Shown here in pieces: positions 51,101 to 63,657 of a DNA stretch of 64,000 bases. How positions within the stretch are numbered: the first letter of the stretch is position 1; every line of letters begins with the position of its first letter. Origin of the DNA: Clusia tigrina (taxonomy: Eukaryota; Arthropoda; Insecta; Diptera; Clusiidae); NCBI GenBank assembly GCA_920105625.2, contig OV050032.1, positions 106,748,542-106,812,541 on the forward strand, written 5' to 3'. Made by a program: the position numbers and the translations under genes. The notes beneath the pieces are model-generated. The model saw nothing but the letters and a program-made list of their open reading frames with translations, made no database searches and was not told the origin of the DNA.

Positions 51101-51265
51101 CAAGGTTTTATGACGCTCCAGTAAAAAGTTACAAGCATTTGTATGTTGCAAACTTTGATAGGTGTAGGATGTACCGTATAGCAGTTAGGGCCATTTGAAG
51201 TTTTATCAGTGTGTGATTTGGGACTCTAGGGTAGCATAGCTTTGAGCGATGGCTTAAATTGACAA
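48174..51265 (+). repeat. 3,484-bp HOR unit, copy 2, two monomers shorter
   Basis: This follows copy 1 at 3,484-bp offset to about 50.93 kb, with rare shared variants such as ACATCATTGTTACAAGTTTTCC (46616 and 50100) and TTGTTCCAAAATTTCC (47409 and 50893). It then drops exactly two monomers (392 bp), and the offset becomes 3,092 bp. This is the longest near-perfect duplication in the window. Confidence 0.87.
49150..49497 (+). repeat. 44-bp deletion junction (copy 4)
   Basis: The same junction at 49313-49317, 3,484 bp after copy 3 and with matching neighbours on both sides. It was copied as part of the large unit. Confidence 0.95.
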
Positions 51266-52045
51266 GAGGCTCGAGTACTTTATTGTTACAAAATTTGAAG
51301 GTTTTATGACGCTCCAGTAAAAAGTTACAAGCATTTGTATGTTGCAAACTTTGATAGGTGTAGGACGTACCGTAAAGAAGTTAGGGGCGTTTGAAGTTTT
51401 ATCAGTGTTTGATTTTGGACTCAAGGGTAGCATAGCTTTGAGCGATGGCTTAAATTGACAAGAGGCTCGAGTACTTTACTGTTACAAAATTTCAAGGTTT
51501 TATGACGCTCCAGTAAAAAGTTACAAGCATTTGAATATTGCCAACCTTGATAGGTGAAGGACGTACCGTATAGAAGTTAGGGGCGTTTGAAGTTTTATCA
51601 GTGTTTGATTTGGGACTCTAGGGTAGCATAGCTTTGAGCGATAACTTAAATTGACAAGATGCTCGAGTACTTTATTGTTACAAAATTTCAAGGTTTTATG
51701 ACGCTCCAGTAAAAAGTTACAAGCATTTGAATGTTGCCAACTTTGATAGGTGTAGGACGTACCGTCTAGAAGTTAGGGGCGTTTGAAGTTTTATCAGTGT
51801 TTGATTTGGGACTCTAGGGTAGCATAGCTTTGAGCGATAGCTTAAATTGACAAGAGGCTCGGGTACTTCATTGTTACAAAATTTCAAGGTTTTAGGACGC
51901 TCCAGTAAAAAGCTACAAGCATTTGTATGTTGCAAACTTTGATAGGTATAGGACGTACCGTAAAGAAGTTAGGGGCGTTTGAAGTTTTATCAGTGTTTGA
52001 TTTGGGACTCTAGGGTAGCATAGCTTTGAGCGATAGCTTAAATTG

Positions 52046-52240
52046 ACAAGAGGCTCGGGTACTTCATTGTTACAAAATTTCCAGGTTTTAGGACGCTCCA
52101 GTAAAAAGTTACAAGCATTTGTATATTGCAAACTTTGATAGGTGTAGGACGTACCGTAAAGAAGGTAGGGGCGTTTGAAGTTTTATCAGTGTTTTATTTG
52201 GACTCTAGGGTAGCATAGCTTTGAGCGATAACTTAAATTG
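52046..52240 (+). repeat. 195-bp monomer, 1-bp deletion
   Basis: TTTTATTTGGGACTC is reduced to TTTTATTTGGACTC near 52200. Matching monomers elsewhere keep the base. Confidence 0.9.
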
Positions 52241-53808
52241 ACAAGATGCTCGAGTACTTTATTGTTACAAAATTTCAAGGTTTTATGACGCTCCAGTAAA
52301 AAGTTACAAGCATTTGTATGTTGCACACTTTGATAGGTGTAGGACGTACCGTATAGAAGTTAGGGCCATTTGAAGTTTTATCAGTGTTTGATTTGGGACT
52401 CTAGGGTAGCATAGCTTTGAGCGATAGCTTAAATTGACAAGAGGCTCGGGTACTTCATTGTTACAAAATTTCCAGGTTTTAGGACGCTCCAGTAAAAAGT
52501 TGCAAGCATTTGTATATTGCAAACTTTGATAGGTGTAGGACGTACCGTAAAGAAGGTAGGGGCGTTTGAAGTTTTATCAGTGTTTGATTTGGGACTCTAG
52601 GGTAGCATAGCTTTGAGCGATAACTTAAATTGACAAGATGCTCGAGTACTTTATTGTTACAAAATTTCAAGGTTTTATGACGCTCCAGTAAAAAGATACA
52701 AGCATTTGTATGTTGCAAACTTTGATAGGTGTAGGACGTACCGTATAGAAGTTAGGGCCATTTGAAGTTTTATCAGTGTTTGATTTGGGACTCTAGGGTA
52801 GCATAGCTTTGAGCGATGGGTTAAATTGACAAGAGGCTCGAGTACTTTATTGTTACAAAATTTCAAGGTTTTATGACGCTCCAGTAAAAAGTTACAAGCA
52901 TTTTAATGTTGCCAACTTTGATAGGTGTAGGACATACCGTATAGAAGTTAGGGGCGTTAGAAGTTTTATCAGTGTTTGATTTGGGACTCTAGGGTAGCAT
53001 AGCTTTGAGCGATAGCTTAAATTGACAAGAGGCTCGGGTACTTCACTATTACAAAATTTCAAAGTTTTAGGACGCTCCAGTAAAAAGTTACAAGCATTTG
53101 TATGTTGCCAACTTTGATAGGTGTAGGACGTACCGTAAAGAAGTTAGGGCCAATTGAAGTTTTATCAGTGTTTGATTTGGGACTCAAGGGTAGCATAGCT
53201 TTGAACGATAGCTTAAATTGACAAGAGGCTCGGATACTTTATTGTTACAAAAATTCAAGGTTTTATGACTCTCCAGTAAAAAGTTACAAACATTTGTATG
53301 TTGCAAACTTTGATAGGTGTAGGACGTACCGTAAAGAGGTTAGGGGCGTTTGAAGTTTTATCAGTGTTTGATTTGGGACTCTAGGGTAGCATAGCTTTGA
53401 GCGATAACTTAAATTGACAAGAGGCTCGAGTACTTTATTGTTACAAAATTTCAAGGTTTTATAACGCTCCAGTAAAAAGTTACAAGCATTTGAATGTTGC
53501 CTACTTTGATACGTGAAGGACGTACCGTATAGAAGTTAGGGGCGTTTGAAGTTTTATCAGTGTTTGATTTGGGACTCTAGGGTAGCATAGCTTTGAGCGA
53601 TAGCTTAAATTGACAAGAGGCTCGGGTACTTCATTGTTACAAAATTTCCAGGTTTTAGGACGCTCCAGTAAAAAGTTACAAGCATTTGTATATTGCAAAC
53701 TTTGATAGGTGTAGGACGTACCGTAAAGAAGGTAGGGGCGTTTGAAGTTTTATCAGTGTTTGATTTGGGACTCTAGGGTAGCATAGCTTTGAGCGATAGC
53801 TTAAATTG
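52241..53808 (+). repeat. HOR 8-mer copy 1, 1,568 bp
   Basis: Eight monomers repeated 1,568 bp downstream. Shared private variants are TTGCACACTTTG (52322 and 53890), GGACATACCG (52930 and 54498), TTCACTATTAC (53042 and 54610), TTGAACGATAGC (53202 and 54770) and TTGCCTACTTTGATACG (53497 and 55065). Confidence 0.9.
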
Positions 53809-55376
53809 ACAAGATGCTCGAGTACTTTATTGTTACAAAATTTCAAGGTTTTATGACGCTCCAGTAAAAAGTTACAAGCATTTGTATGTTGCACACTTTG
53901 ATAGGTGTAGGACGTACCGTATAGCAGTTAGGGCCATTTGAAGTTTTATCAGTGTTTGATTTGGGACTCTAGGGTAGCATAGCTTTGAGCGATAGCTTAA
54001 ATTGACAAGAGGCTCGGGTACTTCATTGTTACAAAATTTCCAGGTTTTAGGACGCTCCAGTAAAAAGTTGCAAGCATTTGTATATTGCAAACTTTGATAG
54101 GTGTAGGACGTACCGTAAAGAAGGTAGGGGCGTTTGAAGTTTTATCAGTGTTTGATTTGGGACTCTAGGGTAGCATAGCTTTGAGCGATAACTTAAATTG
54201 ACAAGATGCTCGAGTACTTTATTGTTACAAAATTTCAAGGTTTTATGACGCTCCAGTAAAAAGATACAAGCATTTGTATGTTGCAAACTTTGATAGGTGT
54301 AGGACGTACCGTATAGAAGTTAGGGCCATTTGAAGTTTTATCAGTGTTTGATTTGGGACTCTAGGGTAGCATAGCTTTGAGCGATGGGTTAAATTGACAA
54401 GAGGCTCAAGTACTTTATTGTTACAAAATTTCAAGGTTTTATGACGCTCCAGTAAAAAGTTACAAGCATTTGAATGTTGCCAACTTTGATAGGTGTAGGA
54501 CATACCGTATAGAAGTTAGGGGCGTTAGAAGTTTTATCAGTGTTTGATTTGGGACTCTAGGGTAGCATAGCTTTGAGCGATAGCTTAAATTGACAAGAGG
54601 CTCGGGTACTTCACTATTACAAAATTTCAAAGTTTTAGGACGCTCCAGTAAAAAGTTACAAGCATTTGTATGTTGCCAACTTTGATAGGTGTAGGACGTA
54701 CCGTAAAGAAGTTAGGGCCAATTGAAGTTTTATCAGTGTTTGATTTGGGACTCAAGGGTAGCATAGCTTTGAACGATAGCTTAAATTGACAAGAGGCTCG
54801 GATACTTTATTGTTACAAAAATTCAAGGTTTTATGACGCTCCAGTAAAAAGTTACAAACATTTGTATGTTGCAAACTTTGATAGGTGTAGGACGTACCGT
54901 AAAGAAGTTAGGGGCGTTTGAAGTTTTATCAGTGTTTGATTTGGGACTCTAGGGTAGCATAGCTTTGAGCGATAACTTAAATTGACAAGAGGCTCGAGTA
55001 CTTTATTGTTACAAAATTTCAAGGTTTTATAACGCTCCAGTAAAAAGTTAAAAGCATTTGAATGTTGCCTACTTTGATACGTGAAGGACGTACCGTATAG
55101 AAGTTAGGGGCGTTTGAAGTTTTATCAGTGTTTGATTTTAGACTCTAGGGTAGCATAGCTTTGAGCGATAGCTTAAATTGACAAGAGGCTCGGGTACTTC
55201 ATTGTTACAAAATTTCCAGGTTTTAGGACGCTCCAGTAAAAAGTTACAAGCATTTGTATATTGCAAACTTTGATAGGTGTAGGACGTACCGTAAAGAAGG
55301 TAGGGGCGTTTGAAGTTTTATCAGTGTTTGATTTGGGACTCTAGGGTAGCATAGCTTTGAGCGATAACTTAAATTG
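53809..55376 (+). repeat. HOR 8-mer copy 2, 1,568 bp
   Basis: The tandem partner of 52241-53808. Private differences include CTCAAGTAC near 54405, GTTAAAAGCATTTG near 55047 and GATTTTAGACTC near 55134. Parts of the unit also resemble 35.6-36.8 kb. Confidence 0.9.
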
Positions 55377-57739
55377 ACAAGATGCTCGAGTACTTTATTG
55401 TTACAAAATTTCAAGGTTTTATGACGCTCCAGTAAAAAGTTACAAGCATTTGTATGTTGCAAACTTTGATAGGTGTAGGACGTACCGTATAGAAGTTAGG
55501 GCCATTTGAAGTTTTATCAGTGTTTGATTTGGGACTCTAGGGTAGCATAGCTTTGAGCGATGGCTTAAATTGACAAGAGGCTCGAGTACTTTATTGTTAC
55601 AAAATTTGAAGATTTTATGACGCTCCAGTGAAAAGTTACAAGCATTTGTATGTTGCAAACTTTGATAGGTGTAGGACGTACCGTAAAGAAGTTAGGGGCG
55701 TTTGAAGTTTTATCAGTGTTTGATTTGGGACTCTAGGGTAGCATAGCTTTGAGCGATAGCTTAAATTGACAAGATGCTCGGGTACTTCATTATTACAAAA
55801 TTTCAAAGTTTTAGGACGCTCCAGTAAAAAGTTACAAGCATTTGTATGTTGCCAACTTTGATAGGTGTAGGACGTACCGTAAAGAAGTTAGGGCCAATTG
55901 AAGTTTTATCAGTGTTTGATTTGGGACTCAAGGGTAGCATAGCTTTGAGCGATAGCTTAAATTGACAAGAGGCTCGGGTACTTTATTGTTACAAAATTTT
56001 AAGATTTTATGACGCCCCAGTAAAAAGTTACAAACATTTGTATGTTGCAAACTTTGATAGGTGTAGGACGTACCGTAAAGAAGTTAGGGGCGTTTGAAGT
56101 TTTATCAGTGTTTGATTTGGGACTCTAGGGTAGCATAGCTTTGAGCGATAACTTAAATTGACAAGATGCTCGAGTACTTTATTGTTACAAAATTTCAAGG
56201 ATTTATGACGCTCCAGTAAAAAGTTACAAGCATATGTATGTTGCAAACTTTGATAGGTGTAGGACGTACCGTAAAGAAGTGAGGGGCGTTTGAAGTTTTA
56301 TCAGTGTTTGATTTGGGACTCAAGGGTAGCATAGCTTTGAGCGATGGCTTAAATTGACAAGAGGCTCGAGTACTTTATTGTTACAAAATTTCAAGGTTTT
56401 CTGACGCTCCAGTAAAAAGTTACAAGCATTTGAATGTTGCCAACTTTGATAGGTGAAGGACGTACCGTATAGAAGTTAGGGGCGTTTGAAGTTTTATCAG
56501 TGTTGGATTTGGGACTCTAGGGTAGCATAGCTTTGAGCGATAAGTTAAATTGACAAGATGCTCGAGTACTTTATTGTTACAAAATTTCAAGGTTTTATGA
56601 CGCTCCAGTAAAAATTTACAAGCATTTGTATGTTGCAAACTTTGATAGGTGTAGGACGTACCGTAAAGAAGTTAGGGGCATTTGAAGTTTTATCAGTGTT
56701 TGATTTGGGACTCAAGGGTAGCATAGCTTTGAGCGATGGCTTAAATTGACAAGAGGCTCGAGTACTTTATTGTTACAAAATTTCCAGGTTTTATGACGCT
56801 CCAGTAAAAAGTTACAAGCATTTGAATGTTGCCAACTTTGATAGGTGTAGGACGTACCGTATAGAAGTTAGCGGCGTTTGAAGTTTTATCAGTGTTTGAT
56901 TTGGGACTCTAGGGTAGCATAGCTTTGAGCGATAGCTTAAATTGACAAGAGGCTCGGGTACTTCATTGTTACAAAATTTCAAGGTTTTAGGACGCTCCAG
57001 TAACAAGTTACAAGCATTTGTTTGTTGCAAACTTTGATAGGTGTAGGACGTACCGTAAAGAAGTTAGGGGCGTTTGAAGTTTTATCAGTGTTTGATTTGG
57101 GACTCTAGGGTAGCATAGATTTGAGCGATGGCTTAAATTGACAAGATGCTCGAATACTTTATTGTTACAAAATTTCAAGGTTTTATGACGCTCCAGTAAA
57201 ACGTTACAAGCATTTGTATGTTGCAAACTTTGATAGGTGTAGGACGTACCGTAAAGAAGTTAGGGGCGTTTGAAGTTTTATCAGTGTTTGATGTGGGACT
57301 CTAGGGTAGCATAGCTTTGAGCGATAGCTTAAATTGACAAGAGGCTCGGGTAGTTCATTGTTACAAAATTTCCAGGTTTTAGGACGCTCCAGTAAAAAGT
57401 TACAATCATTTGTATGTTGCAAACTTTGATAGGTGTAGGACGTACCGTAAAGAAGTTAGGGGCGTTTGAAGTTTTATCTGTATTTGACTTGGGACTCTAG
57501 GGTAGCATAGCTTTGAGCGATAGCTTAAATAGGCAAGAGGCTCGAGTACTTTATTGTTACAAAATTTCAAGGTTTTATGACGCTCCAGAAAAAAGTTACA
57601 AGCATTTGTATGTTGCAAACTTTGATAGGTGTAGGACGTACCGTATAGAAGTTAGGGGCGTTTGAAGTTTTATCAGTGTTTTATTTGGGACTCTAGGGTA
57701 GCATAGCTTTGAGCGATAGCTTAAATTGACAAGAGGCTC

Positions 57740-58390
57740 GAGTACTTTATTGTTACAAAATTTCAAGGTTTTATGACGCTCCAGTAAAAAGATACAAGCA
57801 TTTGTATGTTGCAAACTTTGATAGGTGTAGGACGTACCGTATAGAAGTTAGGCCCATTTGAAGTTTTATCAGTGTTTGATTTGGGAATCTAGGGTAGCAT
57901 AGCTTTGAGCGATGGCTTAAATTGACAAGAGGCTCGAGTACTTTATTGTTACAAAATTTGAAGGTTTTATGACGCTCCAGTAAAAAGATACAAGCATTTG
58001 TATGTTGCAAACTTTGATAGCTGTAGGACGTACCGTAAAGAAGTTAGGGGCGTTTGAAGTTTTATCAGTGTTTGATTTGGGACTCTATGGTAGCATAGCT
58101 TTGAGCGATAGCTTAAATTGACAAGAGGCTCGAGATCTTTATTGTTACAAAATTTCAAGGTTTTATGACGCTCCAGTAAAAAGTTACAAGCATTTGTATG
58201 TTGCAAACTTTGATAGGTGTAGGACGTACCGTAAAGAAGTTAGGGGCGTTTGAAGTTTTATCAATGTTTGATTTGGGACTCTAGGATAGCATTGCTTTGA
58301 GCGATAGCTTAAATTGAGAAGAGGCTCGGGTACTTTATTGTTACAAAATTTCAAGGTTTTATGACGCTCCAGTAAAAAGTTACAATCATT
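57740..58390 (+). repeat. HOR 15-mer partner segment 1 (2,940-bp offset)
   Basis: This matches 60680-61330. Shared variants are GTTAGGCCCATTTG (57846 and 60786), a TTTGAAGG monomer with AAAAAGATACAAG, CGAGATCTTTATTG, and TATCAATGTTTG with CTAGGATAGCATTGC and TTGAGAAGAGG. Confidence 0.8.
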
Positions 58391-59739
58391 TGTATGTTGC
58401 AAACTTTGATAGGTGTAGGACGTACCGTAAAGAAGTTAGGGCCATTTGAAGTTTTATCAGTGTTTGATTTGGGACACTAGGGTAGCATAGCTTTGAGCGA
58501 TGGCTTAAATTGACAAGAGGCTCGGGAACTTTATTGTTACAAAATTTCAAGGTTTTATGACGCTCCAGTAAAAAGTTACAACCATTTGTATGTTGCAAAC
58601 TTTGATAGGTGTAGGACGTACCGTAAAGAAGTTAGGGCCATTTGAAGTTTTATCAGTGTTTGATTTGGGACACTAGGGTAGCATAGCTTTGAGCGATGGC
58701 TTAAATTGACAAGAGGCTCGGGTACTTCATTGTTACAAAATTTCAAGGTTTTATGACGCTCCAGTAAAAAGTTACAAGCATTTGTATATTGCAAACTTTG
58801 ATAGGTGTAGGACGTACCGTAAAGAAGGTAGGGGCGTTTGAAGTTTTATCAGTGTTTTATTTGGGACTCTAGGGTAGCATAGCTTTGAGCGATAACTTAA
58901 ATTGACAAGATGCTCGAGTACTTTATTGTTACAAAATTTCAAGGTTTTATGACGCTCCAGTAAAAAGTTACAAGCATTTGTATGTTGCAAACTTTGATAG
59001 GTGTAGGACGTACCGTAAAGAAGTTCGGGGCGTTTGAAGTTTTATCAGTGTTTGATTTGAGACTCTAGGGTAGCATAGTTTTGAGCGGTAGCTTAAATTG
59101 ACAAGAGGCTCGGGTACTTCATTGTCACAAAATTTCAAGGTTTTATGACGCTCCAGTAAAAAGATACAAGCATTTGTATGTTGCAAACTTTGATAGGTGT
59201 AGGACGTACCGTAAAGACGTTAGGGGCGTTTGAAGTTTTATAAGTGTTTGATTTGGGACTCTGGGGTAGCATAGCTTTGAGTGATAGCTTAAATTGACAA
59301 GAGGCTCGAGATCTTTATTGTTACAAATTTTCAAGGTTATATGACGCTCCAGTAAAAAGTTACAAGCATTTGTATGTTGCAAACTTTGATAGGTGTAGGA
59401 CGTACCGTAAAGAAGTTAGGGGCGTTTGAAGTTCTATCAATGTTTGATTTGGGACTCTAGGATAGCATTGCTTTGAGCGATAGCTTAAATTGAGAAGAGG
59501 CTCGGGTACTTTATTGTTACAAAATTTCAAGGTTTTATGACGCTCCAGTAAAAAGTTACAATCATTTGTATGTTGCAAACTTTGATAGGTGTAGGACGTA
59601 CCGTAAAGAAGTTAGGGGCGTTTGAAGTTTTATCTGTATTTGATTTGGGACTCTAGGGTAGCATAGCTTTGAGCGATAGCTTAAATAGACAAGAGGCTCG
59701 AGTACTTTATTGTTACAAAATTTCAAGGTTTTATGACGC

Positions 59740-60170
59740 TCCAGTAAAAAGTTACAAGCATTTGTATGTTGCAAACTTTGATAGGTGTAGGACGTACCGT
59801 AAAGAAGTTAGGGCCATTTGAAGTTTTATCAGTGTTTGATTTGGGACTCTAGGGTAGCATTGCTTTGAGCGATACCTTAAATTGACAAGAGGCTCGGGAA
59901 CTTTATTGTTACAAAATTTCAAGGTTTTATGACGCTCCAGTAAAAAGTTACAACCATTTGTATGTTGCAAACTTTGATAGGTGTAGGACGTACCGTAAAG
60001 AAGTTAGGGCCATTTGAAGTTTTATCAGTGTTTGATTTGGGACACTAGGGTAGCATAGCTTTGAGCGATGGCTTAAATTGACAAGAGGCTCGGGTACTTC
60101 ATTGTTACAAAATTTCAAGGTTTTATGACGCTCCAGTAAAAAGTTACAAGCATTTGTATGTTGCAAACTT
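59740..60170 (+). repeat. HOR 10-mer partner segment 1 (1,960-bp offset)
   Basis: Two monomers, one with CATTGCTTTGAGCGATACC and CTCGGGAACTTT, the next with TTACAACCATTTG and GGACACTAGGG. The pair recurs at 61700-62130 and 63658-64000. Confidence 0.85.
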
Positions 60171-60679
60171 TGATAGGTGTAGGACGTACCGTATAGAAGT
60201 TAGGGGCGTTTGAAGTTTTATCAGTGTTTGATTTGGGACTCTCGGGTAGCATAGCTTTGAGCGATAGCTTAAATTGACAAGAGGCTCGAGATCTTTATTG
60301 TTACAAAATTTCAAGGTTTTACGACGCTCCAGTAAAAAGTTACAAGCATTTGTATGTTGCAAACTTTGATAGGTGTAGGATGTACCGTAAAGAAGTTAGG
60401 GGCGTTTGAAGTTTTATCAGTGTTTGATTTGGGACTCTAGGGTAGCATAGCTTTGAGCGATAGCTTAAATTGACAAGAGGCTCGAGTACTTTATTGTTAG
60501 AAAATTTCAAGGTTTTATGACGCTCCAGTAAAATGTTACAAGCATTTGTATGTTGCAAACTTTGATAGGTGTAGGACGTACCGTAGAGAAGTTAGGGGCG
60601 TTTGAAGTTTTATCAGTGTTTGATTTGGGAGTCAAGAGTAGCATAGCTTTGAGCGATTGCTTAAATTGACAAGAGGTTC

Positions 60680-61330
60680 GAGTACTTTATTGTTACAAAA
60701 TTTCAAGGTTTTATGACGCTCCAGTAAAAAGATACAAGCATTTGTATGTTGCAAACTTTGATAGGTGTAGGACGTACCGTATAGAAGTTAGGCCCATTTG
60801 AAGTTTTATCAGTGTTTGATTTGGGACTCTAGGGTAGCATAGCTTTGAGCGATGGCTTAAATTGACAAGAGGCTCGAGTACTTTATTGTTACAAAATTTG
60901 AAGGTTTTATGACGCTCCAGTAAAAAGATACAAGCATTTGTATGTTGCAAACTTTGATAGGTGTAGGACGTACCGTAAAGAAGTTAGGGGCGTTTGAAGT
61001 TTTATCAGTGTTTGATTTGGGACTCTAGGGTAGCATAGCTTTGAGCGATAGCTTAAATTGACAAGAGGCTCGAGATCTTTATTGTTACAAAATTTCAAGG
61101 TTTTATGACGCTCCAGTAAAAAGTTACAAGCATTTGTATGTTGCAAACTTTGATAGGTGTAGGACGTACCGTAAAGAAGTTAGGGGCGTTTGAAGTTTTA
61201 TCAATGTTTGATTTGGGACTCTAGGATAGCATTGCTTTGAGCGATAGCTTAAATTGAGAAGAGGGTCGGGTACTTTATTGTTACAAAATTTCAAGGTTTT
61301 ATGACGCTCCAGTAAAAAGTTACAACCATT
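60680..61330 (+). repeat. HOR 15-mer partner segment 2
   Basis: The second occurrence of the block at 57740-58390. Differences include GACTCTAGG here against GAATCTAGG in the first, and AGGGTCGGG near 61263. Confidence 0.8.
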
Positions 61331-61699
61331 TGTATGTTGCAAACTTTGATAGGTGTAGGACGTACCGTAAAGAAGTTAGGGGCGTTTGAAGTTTTATCTG
61401 TATTTGATTTGGGACTCTAGGGTAGCATAGCTTTGAGCGATAGCTTAAATAGACAAGAGGCTCGAGTACTTTATTGTTACAAAATTTCAAGGTTTTATGA
61501 CGCTCCAGTAAAAAGTTACAAGCATTTGTATGTTGCAAACTTTGATAGGTGTAGGACGTACCGTATAGAAGTTAGGGGCTTTTGAAGTTTTATCAGTGTT
61601 TGATTTGGGACTCTAGGTTAGCATAGCTTTGAGCGATAGCTTAAATTGACAAGAGGCTCGAGATCTCTATTGTGACAAAATTTCAAGGTTTTATGACGC

Positions 61700-62130
61700 T
61701 CCAGTAAAAAGTTACAAGCATTTGTATGTTGCAAACTTTGATAGGTGTAGGACGTACCGTAAAGAAGTTAGGGCCATTTGAAGTTTTATCAGTGTTTGAT
61801 TTGGGACTCTAGGGTAGCATTGCTTTGAGCGATACCTTAAATTGACAAGAGGCTCGGGAACTTTATTGTTACAAAATTTCAAGGTTTTATGACGCTCCAG
61901 TAAAAAGTTACAACCATTTGTATGTTGCAAACTTTGATAGGTGTAGGACGTACCGTAAAGAAGTTAGGGCCATTTGAAGTTTTATCAGTGTTTGATTTGG
62001 GACACTAGGGTAGCATAGCTTTGAGCGATGGCTTAAATTGACAAGAGGCTCGGGTACTTCATTGTTACAAAATTTCAAGGTTTTATGACGCTCCAGTAAA
62101 AAGTTACAAGCATTTGTATGTTGCAAACTT
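61700..62130 (+). repeat. HOR 10-mer partner segment 2
   Basis: The same two-monomer block as 59740-60170, offset exactly 1,960 bp. It is followed by a 194-bp monomer, so the next offset is 1,958 bp. Confidence 0.85.
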
Positions 62131-62236
62131 TGATAGGTGTAGGACGTACCGTAAAGAAGTTAGGGGCGTTTGAAGTTTTATCAGTGTTTGATTTGGGACT
62201 CTAGGGTAGCATAGCTTTGAGCGATAACTTAAATTG

Positions 62237-62430
62237 ACAAGATGCTCGAGTACCTTATTGTTACAAAATTTCAAGGTTTTATGACGCTCCAGTGAAAAGT
62301 TACAACCATTTGTATGTTGCAAACTTTGATAGGTGTAGGACGTACCGTAAAGAAGTTAAGGGCGTTTAAAGTTTTATCTGCTTGATTTGGGACTCAAGGG
62401 TAGCATAGCTTTGAGCGATAGCTTAAATTG
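62237..62430 (+). repeat. 194-bp monomer, 2-bp deletion
   Basis: The TATCTGTATTTGATTT form is shortened to TATCTGCTTGATTT near 62376-62390. The same monomer has two further private changes (GTTAAGGGCG and GTTTAAAG), so it is unusually diverged for this region. Confidence 0.9.
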
Positions 62431-62626
62431 ACAAGAGGGTCGAGTACTTTATTGTTACAAAATTTTAAGGTTTTATGACGCTCCAGTAAAAAGTTACAAG
62501 CATTTGTATGTTGCAAACTTTGATAGGTGTAGGACGTACCGTAAAGAAGTTAGGGGCGTTTGAAGTTTTATCAGTGTTTGATGTGGGACTCTAGGGTAGC
62601 ATAGCTTTGAGCGATGGCTTAAATTG

Positions 62627-62822
62627 ACAAGAGGCTCGAGTACTTTATTGTTACAAAATTTCAAGGTTTTATGACGCTCCAGTAAAAAGTTACAAGCATT
62701 TGTATGTTGCAAACTTTGATAGGTGTAGGACGTACCATATAGAAGTTAGGGGCGTTTGAAGTTTTATCAGTGTTTGATTTGGGACTCTAGGGTAGCATAG
62801 CTTTGAGCGATGGCTTAAATTG
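62627..62822 (+). repeat. Representative 196-bp monomer (A-type)
   Basis: This copy is close to the array consensus and serves as the reference. In order it holds CTCGAGTAC near the start, an A/T-rich block containing GTTACAAAATTT, the step GACGCTCCAGTAAAAAG, the motif AAAAGTTACAAGCATTTG, GTTGCAAACTTTGATAGG, GGACGTACC, GTTAGGGGCGTTTGAAG, TCAGTGTTTGATTTGGG, ACTCTAGGGTAGC and TTTGAGCGATGGCTTAAA. The consensus has six CpG sites. This copy has lost one of them (CCATAT in place of CCGTAT near 62736). Confidence 0.9.
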
Positions 62823-63657
62823 ACAAGAGGCTCGAGTACTTCATTGTTACAAAATTTCAAGGTTTTATGACGCTCCAGTAAAAAGGTACAAGCATTTGTA
62901 TGTTGATAACTTTGATAGGTGTAGGACGTACCGTATAGAAGTTAGGGGCGTTTGAAGTTTTATCAGTGTTTGATTTGGGACTCTAGGGTAGCATAATTTT
63001 GAGCGATGGCTTAAATTGACAAGAGGCTCGGGTACTTCATTGTTACAAAATGTCAAGGTTTTATGACGCTCCAGTAAAAAGTTACAAGCATTTGTATGTT
63101 GCAAAGTTTGATAGGTGTAGGACGTACCGTAAAGAAGTTAGGGGCGTTTGAAGTTTTATCAGTGTTTGATTTGGAACTCAAGAATACCAAAGCTTTGAGC
63201 GATAGCTTAAATTGACAAGAGGCTCGGGTACTTTATTGTTACAAAATTTCAAGGTTTAATGACGCTCCAGTAAAAAGTTACAAGCATTTGTATGTTGCCA
63301 ACTTTGATAGGTGTAGGACGTACCGTATAGAAGTTAGGGCCATTTGAAGTTTTATCAGTGTTTGATTTGGGATTCAAGGGTAGCATAGCTTGGAGCGATA
63401 GCTTAAATTGACAAGAGGCTCGAGTACTTTATTGTTACAAAATTTCAAGGTTTTATGACGCTCCTGTAAAAAGTTACAAGCATTTGAATGTTGCAAACTT
63501 TGATTGGTGTAGGACGTACCGTAAAGAAGTTAGGGGCGTTTGAAGTTTTATCAGTGTTTGATTTGGGACCCTAGGGTAGCATAGCTTTGAGCGATGGGTT
63601 AAATTGAGAAGAGGCTCGAGTACTTTATTGTTACAAAATTTCAAGGTTTTATGACGC

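Larger units (their letters stand above)
39341..52240 (+). repeat. Array zone 6: domain with 44-bp-deleted monomers
   Basis: About 66 monomers, four of which carry the same 44-bp deletion. Repeated cassettes include the CGAGATCTTTATTG and TTAGAAAATTTC pair (also at 0.6 and 60.3 kb), the CGAGATCTCTATTGTGAC monomer just before each deletion, and long runs in which A-type and B-type monomers alternate. A 3,484-bp tandem unit covers 44.7-51.3 kb. A single-base loss at about 42340 gives one 195-bp monomer. Confidence 0.85.
52241..57540 (+). repeat. Array zone 7: 8-monomer HOR domain
   Basis: About 27 monomers, all 196 bp. The first 16 are two tandem 8-mers. The remainder (55.4-57.5 kb) matches 36.8-39.5 kb in zone 5 in the same order: TTTGAAGATTTTATG with AGTGAAAAG, then TTCATTATTAC, GCATATGTATG, GTAAAAATTTACAAG, GTTAGCGGCG, AAAACGTTACAAG and TTACAATCATTTG. 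It has three fewer monomers because it lacks the 5-mer duplication in its exact form. No genes are seen. Confidence 0.83.
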
